Positions 27,530 to 37,551 of a DNA stretch of 64,000 nucleotides are shown here, piece by piece; positions within the stretch are counted from its first letter, which is position 1, and each line of letters begins with the position of its first letter. The stretch lies in NCBI GenBank assembly GCA_928724745.1, contig CAKMXJ010000007.1, positions 496,001-560,000 on the forward strand, read 5' to 3'. The notes below the pieces were generated by a model. That model made no database searches and was not told the DNA's origin. It saw only the letters and a list, made by a program, of their open reading frames with translations. The stretch is from Anthracocystis setariae. Its lineage: Eukaryota > Basidiomycota > Ustilaginomycetes > Ustilaginales > Ustilaginaceae. The position numbers were made by a program, and so were the translations under genes.

Positions 27530-28433
27530 CTTTATTTTTGGCTCTTCTCTTGTTTTCCTATGCGAGACTGAACTGTGCAGTACGGAGCGAGAGGAAGGAG
27601 ACGGAGGAGAGAGAGAGGGAGAGAGGTTCGGCTGGAACGCTTTTCTGCAACGGAAGGTCGAGCCAAACATCGCTAACCAAAACTCCGACGTTGACGACAG
27701 CGCTACAGTAGCCCGCCTGCAAACATGCATGCATAACATGGCCGCCAGGTGTCCCGAAACAAACAAAGCTCTGGTAGCCAGCAAACAGGGTCCACTAGCA
27801 GCAAAATCGCAGATCCGTTCGTGCTCCGGTCTCTGAGCTACAGTAGCCTCGCCCTTTCTTCCGTTTCTCCTCTCTTCTCTGGAGGGAGGGAAATGAAAAT
27901 GAATCAAGCCGGCCCGCATGGACTGTGCAGCAGAAGCCAAGTTTCATACCCAGCCACAGATCAACAAAACAACAAAGCCCACATGGAATGGAAGGCAGTT
28001 TTGTTCTTGTCGCCCCATTCCACTTAAAGTCGTACCGAAGCCGCTGGCTTGGTCGCCGTGGCTGAAAGGAAGAGTGCAAGATGCACGATGCAGGTTGCAT
28101 GCAGCACCAGCAACAGTCGGGAATCTTGTTCGAGGCTGGCGAGGTCCCATTGCCCACCGCCGGCTCTGACATCGATGTCCTCCGCCGTCTCTGGGGACGA
28201 GCTGCAAGCATCAGATCCCGAATGTCTCACCACTGGCTCCCTTGCAAGTTCCGAAAGAAATGGACTCGAAGGTATGAACAAAGTATATATGCAGACATGC
28301 CATAGATCTTCAACGCCACCTTCCTCCTTCACCAAACTTGAAGAGGTCCGGTCCACTCCCTTGAACCAGCCTCGCCTCGACCTATACCCTCTTTTCTCAT
28401 CCCCACTCGGAAAGGAGCCCTTCATCCACAAAT
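27530..28433. other. Region between element A and the GMC oxidoreductase gene
   Basis: Contains the right CTTTA duplication and then about 900 bases upstream of a + strand gene, presumably its promoter and leader. The last 130 bases are CT-rich. Several ORFs of 90-195 codons on both strands overlap one another and have no recognisable content; none is annotated. Confidence 0.45.
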
Positions 28434-30344
28434 ATGCAGCTCGTGCGCTCCTTCGCCGCCTTGTGCGCCATTGTGGCGCTCTCCACCTCGTCGGTCTTGG
28501 CCCACAACTCGCCGAGCGATTACACCAATACGCATATCGACTACATCGTCGTCGGTGGTGGTCTTGCCGGTCTCACCGTCGCCAATCGTCTTTCTGCCGA
28601 CCCCAGCAAGACCATCCTCGTCATCGAAGCCGGTAACGATGACCGCAACAACCCGCAGATCTGGAACGTCACCAAGTACGGCGCTGCCTTCACCGACGAC
28701 CTCTCCTACAAGTTCCACACCGTCCCGCAGCTGGGTGGTCACAGCAAGACATTGATCGCCGGTCACACGCTTGGTGGTTCAACGAGCATCAACGGTGCTG
28801 CATGGAACCGAGCCTCCAAGTCGCAATACGATGCGCTGGGCAGTATCATTGCGGGTGGCGATGGCAACACGCCTGCCGACGGCTGGAGCTGGGACCGTCT
28901 GCTCACGTACATGAAGAAGAGCGAAGGCTTTGTCAACCCGAACCAGCAACAGTACAACGCTGGTGCTCGCTACAATGCTTCTGTGCATGGATACAACGGT
29001 CCACTCCACATCGGCTTTTCTCCGATGCGCGGAAATGCCAAAACCAAGAGTGGTGAGGGTGGAGCCACCACGGTGTGGAAGCGAATGTACACGGGACCAC
29101 AGACGGCGGCGTTCATCAAGTCAATCGGCGAAACACTCGGCGTCCAGCAAGTGACGGACCAATGTGCAGGCGAGGCCAACTCGGTGGCTTACACGCCCAA
29201 CTCGATCGATCCGCAAGGCCGTCGCGTCTCGTCCGCCACCGCTTACTACGGCCCCGTTGAGCAACGCAGCAACCTGCTTCTTCTCCTCAACACAAGGGTC
29301 AAGGAGATCGTCTGGCAGAATAACGGCGGTACCTTGACGGCAACGGGGGTCAAGGTGATGCAGTCTAGCGGTGGACAGGAGTGGATGCTGTCAGCTGCCA
29401 AGGAGGTCCTCTTAGCCGCTGGTGCACTGAACACGCCAACCATCTTGCAGAGGTCCGGTGTCGGCGATGCCAAGGACCTGCAGCAGATTGGCGTTGCCAC
29501 CAACCTTGTCCTCGCCGGTGTGGGAAAGAACCTTCAGGACCAGACTACCACGAGCATTGGATCCAAAGCCAATGTGGACCGTAGCGGTGGAGGACCTCCG
29601 GCAACGATCGGCAACCCGAACATCTTCCAGATCTTTGGTCGGGATGCATACAACAAAAAGATGTCGATCGTGTCCAACATGCAAGCTTGGGCTCAGAAGC
29701 TGTACGATCTCGGCCACATTGCGTCGGTGGAAGGGGTTTTGGTGCAGTGGAACACGTATGTTGACCTGATTTTCGAGAAAAAGGCTCCGGTGCTGGAGCT
29801 GTTCTTCAACTCTGGCTTTCCCGTTGGCACGTACGGGATTGACCTGTGGCCGCTGCTACCGTTTTCGCGTGGCTCGATCCGGGCGAATTCCACGGATCCA
29901 TGGGCAAATCCCGTGCTGGATCCCAACTACTTTGGCCTGTCCATCGATATGGACATGCACGTGCAGTCTTTGCGCGCCGCACGTCGTGTCATGGACAACT
30001 CGAACATGAGGAAACTCACGATCAACGGCGAAACCGTACCCGGCTTCACACTGGTGCCCAACAACAACGAGGCGGGCGATTACGACCAGTGGCAGTCGTG
30101 GATCTTGGGCAATCTCACCGGCGCTGGCACGGGCTACGGTGCGGTATGGCATCAGTTGGGCACTTGTCAGATGGGCAAGCAGTCGCTTGGAGGCGTCGTC
30201 GATCACAAGTTTAGGGTATATGGAACTCAGAATGTGAGGGTCGTCGATGCTAGTGTTATGCCCGTTCAGGTGTCGGCACATTTGAGTGCTACGCTTTACG
30301 GTGTGGCCGAAATGGCGGCGGATGTCATTATCGCTGATCAATAG
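28434..30344 (+). CDS. Secreted GMC oxidoreductase (glucose oxidase/dehydrogenase-like)
   Basis: An intronless gene of 636 residues. A signal peptide covers about residues 1-23 (LVRSFAALCAIVALSTSSVLA), so the enzyme should be secreted. The FAD-binding motif VVGGGLAGLTVANRL starts near residue 39, and the GMC signature GHTLGGSTSINGAAWNR near residue 117. The second signature LAAGALNTPTILQRSG is near residue 328. Catalytic His573 lies in AVWHQLGTC, with the partner His616 in VSAHLSATLYG. Several NxS/T sites are present, as in glycosylated secreted enzymes. The family oxidises sugars or alcohols with oxygen or quinones, often supplying H2O2 to peroxidases. Substrate choice cannot be told from motifs. 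Element A lies 904 bases upstream of the start. Confidence 0.93.
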   Translation: MQLVRSFAALCAIVALSTSSVLAHNSPSDYTNTHIDYIVVGGGLAGLTVANRLSADPSKTILVIEAGNDDRNNPQIWNVTKYGAAFTDDLSYKFHTVPQLGGHSKTLIAGHTLGGSTSINGAAWNRASKSQYDALGSIIAGGDGNTPADGWSWDRLLTYMKKSEGFVNPNQQQYNAGARYNASVHGYNGPLHIGFSPMRGNAKTKSGEGGATTVWKRMYTGPQTAAFIKSIGETLGVQQVTDQCAGEANSVAYTPNSIDPQGRRVSSATAYYGPVEQRSNLLLLLNTRVKEIVWQNNGGTLTATGVKVMQSSGGQEWMLSAAKEVLLAAGALNTPTILQRSGVGDAKDLQQIGVATNLVLAGVGKNLQDQTTTSIGSKANVDRSGGGPPATIGNPNIFQIFGRDAYNKKMSIVSNMQAWAQKLYDLGHIASVEGVLVQWNTYVDLIFEKKAPVLELFFNSGFPVGTYGIDLWPLLPFSRGSIRANSTDPWANPVLDPNYFGLSIDMDMHVQSLRAARRVMDNSNMRKLTINGETVPGFTLVPNNNEAGDYDQWQSWILGNLTGAGTGYGAVWHQLGTCQMGKQSLGGVVDHKFRVYGTQNVRVVDASVMPVQVSAHLSATLYGVAEMAADVIIADQ

Positions 30345-30447
30345 AACCGAGAAATGTCGACTTGCGTATTGTACTTTTAATTTAATTAGATGGAAAGTCG
30401 GAACGTTCCTTTCCCCGGTGTTGTGGTGATGTTTGTGGAAGGGGGTG

Positions 30448-30990
30448 TCATTTGGATCGTTTGCTGGATTGATCTGAGGATGGGACGGTGCGTTTGCGTT
30501 TGTTCACCGAGGTGGGGGTCGAATCTTCCTCGTCAGTTTCTTGAATTTCTGTTCGAGAGGGCAACGGTTTGGGGGTTAAGGCTTTGCAACACTATGAGTG
30601 GCTCGAGTCTATAGAGGCTAGTGGCTTACCTGGATCATCGTCTTCGGAATCGTCGTCTTCCTCGAAATCTTCATCCTCAGATTCGTCCTCCGAGTGCTAC
30701 CGTGCTGTGGTTAGTAAGCGTGGATCTGGTAATTTGCAGGAGGGGGGATTGGAGGGACTCACATCTTCCAACAGATATGACAGGCCTACGTTGCCTTCAT
30801 TTGGAGAGGACGGGGAGGAGTCGTGGTCTTGCTCTTCGTCGTCATCGTTATCATTGCCCTCCTCCGATTCCTCGTCTTCCGAGGGTTGGTCCTCATTTGA
30901 TTGCTCGGCATCGTGCTCCGCGGTCGGCTTTTCTTTGGCTGGTGGCGAGGTTTCGACCAATGGAGTATTGCGCTCTGTAACGTCAGCCAT
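30448..30990 (-). CDS. Small acidic nuclear protein, histone-chaperone-like composition
   Basis: Three exons on the minus strand: 30990-30763, 30696-30630 and 30548-30448, giving 131 residues. Intron 1 (66 nt) has GTGAGT, TACTAAC and a TAG acceptor; intron 2 (81 nt) has GTAAG and GAACAG. The exon phases fit only this combination, and all three exons then continue an acidic protein. The sequence is dominated by Glu/Asp/Ser runs in all exons, with one hydrophobic motif NVGLSYLLED and a basic C-terminus NKRKRTVPSSDQSSKRSK that looks like a nuclear localisation signal. Composition and layout recall small acidic histone chaperones such as CHZ1, but I see no family motif that proves it. It is transcribed away from the GMC gene end, converging on it. 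Confidence 0.75.
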
Positions 30991-31258
30991 GGTCTAAGCA
31001 ATGCAAAGGTCTATAGAGGGAGTGAGTGGGAGAGGGGAGAGACAAGTTGATGGTCGACGGATTCGGAATGCAGGGTCTTGGTCATTGATCCGTGCCTCGT
31101 TCGCAGAGCCTGACACCTTTGCCAAACTCAAAATGCCGCGCGATGAAATTTACGCGACGGTTGAGCCGGTCATATTTATGTTACATCGCACAAACACAAT
31201 TCTCTAGAAATACAGGGCTTCTTGACTACAGTCGTAAGTATGCTTTGCTACTACTACA

Positions 31259-32005
31259 CTACCTTTGCACCTCTCTATCCTCCTCGGGACTGCTAAGCAT
31301 AGCCCTTTGGACTTGCTCACTATCCTTTGTCAGTACCGACTGATCTTTCGACCACGCTATATGCTCTTGCCTCATTCTGACATACTCTTCGTTCGTCCAC
31401 ACCTTGTCGTCCAGCACGGCTTTGAATATCCTCGCCGCCTCGACCTTGTCTGGATCCTGATCTGCCACTTGGAGCCTCTCGATCTCCTTCCTCTTCTCTC
31501 CCTTGGGATACACATACTTTCTACCTCCCTTGTGATTCGCATATCGCCTCGCACGCGTGTATCCCATCTGGATGAATTTGCGCGTCATGTCCGCTCCCAC
31601 AAAGTCGGCTTGCTCGATGTATGATGTGAAGATCGAGTAGAGCTTCGCAGACGACTCGGTAGCGGTGGATGGGTTCTTGAAGCGCCAATGAGGCAGGATC
31701 TCGGATTTATACGGCTCCACGGAGAGCACTCCTTGTTCGCCGATGCCCGTGCGATATAAGTGCGGGTGTTTGCGAAGATCAAGGGAAGGATAGGGGAGGT
31801 TGTATTGGAATTTGGACGAGCCTGATCGCGATGCTTGTGCTTTTGGTCTGCTGGGCTTGGATGTAGAAGCAGGAGAGGAAAGAGAGGAGGACCGACGAGA
31901 CTTGGCTTGTGTCGGGTTGCTTGTAGTTTTGGTTGAAGATGAGCGAGCGCTTGAGGAAGAACGAGTGGAGACCATCTTTCTCCATACATTACGCAGGAAT
32001 CTCAT
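31259..32005 (-). CDS. DUF4385 family protein
   Basis: 248 residues from the ATG at 32005; a second ATG 30 bases in (MVSTRSS) could be used instead. The first 70 residues are Ser/Lys/Arg-rich and probably disordered. The rest matches the DUF4385 family as I know it: FQYNLPYPSLDLRKHPHLYRTGIGEQGVLSVEPYKSEILPHWRF, then DFVGADMTRKFIQMGYTRARRYANHKGGRKY, then a charged helical tail. The family occurs in fungi, bacteria and viruses and has no established function. It shares a 368-base divergent promoter with the MFS transporter gene. Confidence 0.85.
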   Translation of the reverse strand: MRFLRNVWRKMVSTRSSSSARSSSTKTTSNPTQAKSRRSSSLSSPASTSKPSRPKAQASRSGSSKFQYNLPYPSLDLRKHPHLYRTGIGEQGVLSVEPYKSEILPHWRFKNPSTATESSAKLYSIFTSYIEQADFVGADMTRKFIQMGYTRARRYANHKGGRKYVYPKGEKRKEIERLQVADQDPDKVEAARIFKAVLDDKVWTNEEYVRMRQEHIAWSKDQSVLTKDSEQVQRAMLSSPEEDREVQR

Positions 32006-32373
32006 TCAACGACGAGAGGTTTCCTTCGATGGAGCGATGGTGGCGGATACAAAGTGGACGAGACGATGGACTGCTGGTTTGTGCAGTGCGGCGGTCAGTC
32101 CGTCACTGACGGTTGAGGCGCGAAAAGTGTTGGTGTGGAGGTTTCGTTGTGTGCTTTGCTTATGGCCAAAAAATTAAAAAAAAAAAAAAAAATGTAAATG
32201 TTTTGCGCTATTCGACTTTTTTTATTTTTTATTTTTATTTTTGTTGCCGGTCCGGCTGGCTTACCACGCGGTGGAACGGCACAACTTTCTCGAGACATGA
32301 CACCATCATTTCCAAGTATGTTTCTTCCTTCTTTCTCCCCCTCGTCACATCATCCCCTAGACGTCTAGAGGCC
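32006..32373. other. Divergent promoter, DUF4385 gene / MFS transporter
   Basis: 368 bases between two divergent start codons. It contains an A-rich tract at about 32167-32192 and a T-rich tract at about 32215-32243. The MFS reading frame is open through part of this region, but its sequence there is low-complexity and the conserved protein begins at 32374. Confidence 0.5.
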
Positions 32374-33840
32374 ATGTCACGTCCTTCGAGCGACGAAGAA
32401 CAACCGCTTCTACAGCAAACCCAGCCATCCCTCTACTCTTCCAACCAAATCGCCCCAACCGAACCCCAAGATGTCGCTACACAGAACAACGCAGCTCCGA
32501 CCAAATCCACTCCACTTCCCACCGCCCAGATCGCCGTTCTCTGTCTGATGCGCGTATCAGAGCCCATGATTAACACAGTCATCTACCCCTTCGTCGTCCA
32601 GATGCTTCGCTCTCATCTTCCAGACTCGATCCCAGATAATCAACTCGGTTACTACGCAGGCACCGTCGAGTCTGCCTTTGCACTCTCACAGTTTCTGACC
32701 ATCTTCTTTTGGGCGAGACTCTCGGATCGGATCGGACGAAAGCCGGTACTTTTGCTCGGACTAGGTGGATCTTTCATCTCGATCAATGCATTCGGATTTG
32801 CAAAATCTCTCCCGCAGATGGTCATGGCAAGGATGATCGCAGGCCTGATGAACGGTAACATTGCCATTCTCAAAAGCGTTCTCGCCGAGATCACGGATGA
32901 CACCAATCAGGCCAGAGCCTTCACTCTGCTGCCGCTCTGTTTTGCCGTCGGAAACATCGTCGGTAACGGCTTGGGTGGGTGGCTGGTGGGTGTCGGCAAT
33001 ACGCCGTTCTTGAAAAACAACCCGTTCTGGTTGCCGTGCGGTGTAGCGAGCTGCTTCAACTTGGTAGCTATCGTCACGGGAGCTGTCTTCCTCAAAGAGA
33101 CCCTTCCTAACAAAGCGTTCAATCCGGACAGATCCACACCGGACGCAGCACAGCCAAACTCCGAGTCACCGGCAACGATCCGATCGCTGCTGTCGAGTGC
33201 CAACCTTCGACGAATCCTCGGCACCCAGTTCTGCCTCAACTTTCTCAACTCGTGCCATGCTGCCCTCCTGCCGCTCTTCTGCTACACTGCCATCTCGCAT
33301 GGCGGTCTATCGCTCTCGTCTTCCGACATCGGTACCGTACTCGCCACCAATGGTGCATTTACCATCCTGATCCAACTCTTCTGCTTCCCTTACCTCGAAC
33401 GCACGCTCGGTGGAGCCCTTCCCGTGTATAGACGCGTCACTCTGGCGCTCCCCTTCCTCTGGCTCTGCTTCCCTCTCGCCCACCTCCTCGCAACCCTCCA
33501 CCCGTCACTCAAGATCTACCCTATGGTAGCCCTGATCCTCTCGATCATGCTCAAAGGTGTCAGCAATATGTCGATCGTATGCAGCAACCTGCTCGTCAAC
33601 AACTCGGCGCCTTCGCGCGCTAGTCTCGCTACCATCAACAGCCTAAGTCAGATGGCAGGCTGTCTCAGTAGATTTATAGGTCCAAGTACAAGTACGAGTC
33701 TATTTGCGTTGAGTATCTCCACCGCGTTCCTGAGTGGCCAGTTGATTTGGTTGGTTATGTGGACGGTCAGTGCTGCAACGTGGTTGGTGACACTCAGGAT
33801 GCATGCGCCTCCAATCGCCGCTTGGAGGACCAAACTTTAA
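32374..33840 (+). CDS. MFS transporter (ZIFL/tetracycline-resistance-like)
   Basis: 488 residues from the ATG at 32374, just after an in-frame CT-rich leader; the frame is open further upstream but without transporter-like sequence. The protein has a hydrophilic N-terminus with an acidic di-leucine signal (DEEQPLLQQ) typical of vacuolar or endosomal membrane proteins, followed by about 12 hydrophobic segments. MFS motif A lies between segments 2 and 3 (FWARLSDRIGRKPVLLLG), and motif C-like glycines are in AVGNIVGNGLGGWL. This resembles the zinc-induced-facilitator-like and YCR023C group of fungal drug:H+ antiporters. The substrate is not predictable. It converges with QNS1; the stop codons are 87 bases apart. 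Confidence 0.9.
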   Translation: MSRPSSDEEQPLLQQTQPSLYSSNQIAPTEPQDVATQNNAAPTKSTPLPTAQIAVLCLMRVSEPMINTVIYPFVVQMLRSHLPDSIPDNQLGYYAGTVESAFALSQFLTIFFWARLSDRIGRKPVLLLGLGGSFISINAFGFAKSLPQMVMARMIAGLMNGNIAILKSVLAEITDDTNQARAFTLLPLCFAVGNIVGNGLGGWLVGVGNTPFLKNNPFWLPCGVASCFNLVAIVTGAVFLKETLPNKAFNPDRSTPDAAQPNSESPATIRSLLSSANLRRILGTQFCLNFLNSCHAALLPLFCYTAISHGGLSLSSSDIGTVLATNGAFTILIQLFCFPYLERTLGGALPVYRRVTLALPFLWLCFPLAHLLATLHPSLKIYPMVALILSIMLKGVSNMSIVCSNLLVNNSAPSRASLATINSLSQMAGCLSRFIGPSTSTSLFALSISTAFLSGQLIWLVMWTVSAATWLVTLRMHAPPIAAWRTKL

Positions 33841-33927
33841 ATTTTTTTCAGCTTCCAGCTGGCTTTAGCTTTCCTACAATGTTTGCGTAATAATGGGTTA
33901 CAGGGTTTGCTACACTTTCCGGTGTGA

Positions 33928-36285
33928 CTAGTTGGACTTGGTTTCGTCAGTGAGTGGTTGAAGCCTGTGAACGAGTTCGTCGATCTTTCGGAACTGGAAC
34001 GGGAAGCGACTCGGGTACAGGAAAGGTCGAAGGTCGAAGCGGTTATCATCCGGACTATACCCTTCTGCATGGTAACTCGGCGTGAGCGTGGTCATCTTAT
34101 GCCGATTCCGAGCGTACTCGAACCAAAACAACTTCACCTTCTCCGCCACCTTCTCCGCGCCCAACATCGGCCCCCATTCCTGCAACAACTTGTTAAACAT
34201 CCCATACGGCCCACACTTTAAATTCTTCCTCAACCTCCCAAACACACTCAGCTCGTCATACGTCATCCCCATATCCGCCTCATCCGCCTGGACATAATTC
34301 TCGGTAATCGGCTCGAGCTCCGCCGTTGGAACCGCCGTCAGGAAATCATGCAGGATCGGGAGCTCAAACGCATCCCTTGCATATGCGATAAACGCCTTGA
34401 GATCCGTCTTGGATATGCCTCCGATCGGATTCACGTCTGCGGAACTACAGTCGTACTTGGTCAGATACCCGCGCAGCGACTCATCCACATTCGCCGAACC
34501 CAACACCAACAGTCCACCCCACGACCCACGAACCCACGGCGTCAGTTGGGCAAACATGTATGCGAGCAACATCCGCAGTCGCGCTTGGATGTTTTGCAGC
34601 GCAAGGTTCTCTGCGGGGCTTCCACCGTGGACGCGAAAGCGGGGGGTAGCGCCCGTGACCGTGGTGAAGAGCGTGATGATGGCACGAACAACAATGTCCA
34701 TGTTGAGATCGACGTGGTAGGCACCGATGGCGTCGGCGAGCGATTTGGCGCGCGCCCGCGTTTCCGCCGACGAGTTTTCCGTACCCATGTAGCACGTTAC
34801 AAAGATACGGTTGCACAGTTCCTGAGGAGAAGACGGGATCCACGACGATGCTTCCTTTTCGTTGCAGATGCGACGGACGTCAGCAAGCACTTGCGCTTTC
34901 GTATCGGTGGTTAGCGATGACGTACCCGACGCCGAACGCTTGCCAGCGAAGTCGGACGTGATGGCGGCCATGACAAGCCTGCACATGGAGAAGACGATCG
35001 TCGCGGTGGCGCACGAGTCGATACCACCGGAGAGAGGCACAAAGTAGCCCTGCGTGCGCGAACGACGCAGATAGTCCCACAGCCAGCACGCAGGGCCGAG
35101 AGCGATCTCCTCCTCGGGAGAGTGGTAGCGCACCTCGACGGGCTGGCTTAGTGGGGTAAAGTAGCGCTTGAACAGTCGTTTAGCATCGTGCCGTTCACCG
35201 CTCTTCGGCTGGCCGTCTTGAACGGTGGGTGTCGAGGTGCCAGGAGTTTTGGAACCGTATTCTTCCGATTCGCCCACTTCAAAGTCGACATTGATGCGAG
35301 GGCAGCCATTGCCAACCACCTCACTGACGGCCTGCATACCGCGGCTCTTGGCGCTCCGATGCGCTCGCACATCGTCCAGATCGACGGTAGCCGAAATCAC
35401 CTGGACATCATCAAGCGAGAACTGGCTTCCTTGAGCAACGATCTGGCCGTTGACCGCGATCAGCGGACATCCATCGTAGTACAGCCTGTCGCCGTCACAT
35501 CCCTGCTGGTTCGCATACAGATAGACTCCGCCGAGCTTCAAGGTTGCCTCCTTGATGAGTTCCACCCTTCTGTACAGCTTCCTGAGCTCGTGGTGCGAGG
35601 CTGAGCTGTTGGTGAAGATCTCGACGCCATCCAATCCCTGCCTGATGTGCGGCGAGTTGGGCGTAAACAGTTCCTCACACAGCTCCACGCCGACCACTGT
35701 GTCTCTCGTCTTGACCACCGCATCACCAAACGGAACCGTGTCCTGCCCTGTCACCTCGCTGACGATCCTCGGTAGTGTGAACTCGTCCGTCGAATTCGTC
35801 CTGGTCCAAGGGGTGAAGTACCTCATCTCGCGGTAGTTGCCATCGTTGGCGAGCCACATCTTGGGTCGGATGTGGAGGATCTTGCGATCGAGCAGGAGCA
35901 TACGGCAATTGTAGAGCGTCGAACGATGGAGCACGGGCATGCCGACATCGCAGAGGATTCCATGGGTAGCATCGGAAGATAGGATCTCGGCGAGAACCTG
36001 CCAGGAGTGCAGTACGGTGTCGGGCTCGAGAAAGTGGTCGAAACAGCCATAGCCGGGGATTTCGAGCTCAGGACCGACGCGGAGACGAGAGCCTGCGGAT
36101 TTGGCCAGTGCGATCGAGGAGAGGATGCGGTCGCGGTTGCCGTCAAAGTCCAACGCCCACTGGTTGAGCGAGCAAGTGGAAACGGTACTGCGCGATCAAA
36201 ATCGGAAAGAAAGGGGTCAGAAGACACGCCGAGCAACACTGCTGAAGCGGGCGGACGGGAGATTTGCTTACATTGGTAGCCCCAT
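33928..36285 (-). CDS. QNS1: Glutamine-dependent NAD+ synthetase
   Basis: Two exons: a 14-nt first exon (36285-36272) and 36187-33928. The intron (36271-36188, 84 nt) starts GTAAGC and ends GCGCAG; joining restores the family N-terminus ([18 protein letters not shown]) and gives 757 residues. The enzyme makes NAD+ from deamido-NAD with ATP and glutamine-derived ammonia, the last step of de novo and nicotinate salvage synthesis. The N-terminal nitrilase-fold glutaminase has Glu in [10 protein letters not shown] (about residue 45), Lys in [10 protein letters not shown] and the nucleophilic Cys in GVELCEELF. The C-terminal synthetase has the ATP pyrophosphatase loop [14 protein letters not shown]. 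The length agrees with eukaryotic QNS1 (about 700-740). Confidence 0.95.
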
Positions 36286-36809
36286 CTTGGAGTGATGTTA
36301 GCCCGGATGAATCGCGGGAGCTTGATATGGTGGCAGAGCGCAAGATACAGATTGGAAGAACCAAGGCGAGAGAAGCATTTCTCGCTTTGACCATCTCTGT
36401 TTGCTTTGCACCGTCGGTCGGGACCCTGGCCAATCTATCCGAACTGTAAACAACATTCACCCTAACAATGTATGATATTGGCCATCGACTCGCGTGGCAG
36501 CTGCACAAAATTGCCAGGCGCGTCATCGTGCGTGGTCTGACAGCGGCAAAGTCGTTGTGTAGTACAGTACAGCATTGCTCACCGCTCTCCACATGGGCAG
36601 CACGAGGCAGGTCTTCTGGACATCGGTTGCAGCAGTATTCGAGCTTCCGCGAAGTTGTTGCTTCCGACTCTGCTCCTTGAGTCAGCAGAGACATCTCCGT
36701 CAACCCTCTCCGACCCAATCTCAATGCAGAGTCCAAACGATTGATGGCCTTAGACCTCCATCGCTCCTCACCACCACCATCCACACCAAGTTCCCCACGA
36801 TCGCCTACG
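36286..36809. other. Divergent promoter, QNS1 / small helical protein gene
   Basis: 524 bases between divergent starts. A TAGTACAGTACAGC motif lies at about 36559-36572, of the same kind as at 6082, 12325, 47641 and 47916. No gene is seen. Confidence 0.45.
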
Positions 36810-37431
36810 ATGTCAGAGCAAGAAGGAACCCCGAACGTTGCGTTCCAGAACGAAGCGTAAGCACGCCCCCTCCCTTGCTTCTCCATTTCACCACCTCAAT
36901 CCAACCTCTGACGTCTCTCCTCCTTCTTCTTCATTTGGCAGAAAATACCCTGGACAGACCACCGAGTTTCGCGGCCCTGGAGTGTCTGCTGAAAACCCAG
37001 CTGGGGCTTTCCCACGAGACACTCGCCAACGTACGTCTCCCCCTTTCCCCCCAACCACTTTTTACACAAACTAACCTTTACCCTACCTGTGATACACAGC
37101 CCATCCCGACCCACCGCAAGCACACCAGGCCAAACCCACCATCGCCTCGGCCATCGAAAACCCATACGCCCTCCAAGACGCCATCAACAAACTCGAATCC
37201 TCCCTCGACGATATCATCAGCCTCTTCCAAGCAGAGAAAAACACCCTAGCCAGAGAAGGCAACTTCACAAAGGGAAAACAAGGGTATGCTCCATCCCCCC
37301 TCCGCCTCCCTCCTCCTTTTAGCCCAAGCCCAACATCGTGCTAACAAAGATCTGCTCTCTTCCGATACAGAATCGAACTGTTCGAATCATGGAAACAACA
37401 ACTCGAACGCATCAAAGCCGGTGAAGAGTAA
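36810..37431 (+). CDS. Small four-exon protein with C-terminal coiled coil, unknown function
   Basis: Exons 36810-36856, 36942-37030, 37100-37283 and 37371-37431 give 126 residues. All three introns (85, 69 and 87 nt) have good signals (GTAAGC, GTACGT and GTATGC donors; GGCAG, CACAG and TACAG acceptors), and the phases are consistent. The N-terminal half is Pro/Gly-rich (YPGQTTEFRGPGVSAENPAGAF, then a PHPDPPQAHQA segment). The C-terminal half is helical (ENPYALQDAINKLESSLDDIISLFQAEKN and GIELFESWKQQLERIKAG), with a heptad-like pattern. I do not recognise it; a small subunit of a larger complex is plausible. It converges with the zinc-cluster factor; the ends are 120 bases apart. Confidence 0.72.
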
Positions 37432-37442
37432 TCCAAAACCTT

Positions 37443-37476
37443 ACACACACAAACACACACACACACACACACACAT
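37443..37476. repeat. CA dinucleotide microsatellite
   Basis: An imperfect (AC)n run of about 34 bases lies in the short convergent 3' region between two genes. Confidence 0.9.
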
Positions 37477-37551
37477 ATCCCCACGGCGTCTGGTGGTGCT
37501 AGTAATACAGTCCGATTCCCTTCAACTACCCCTGGCCTCCAGCGCGAAGTT

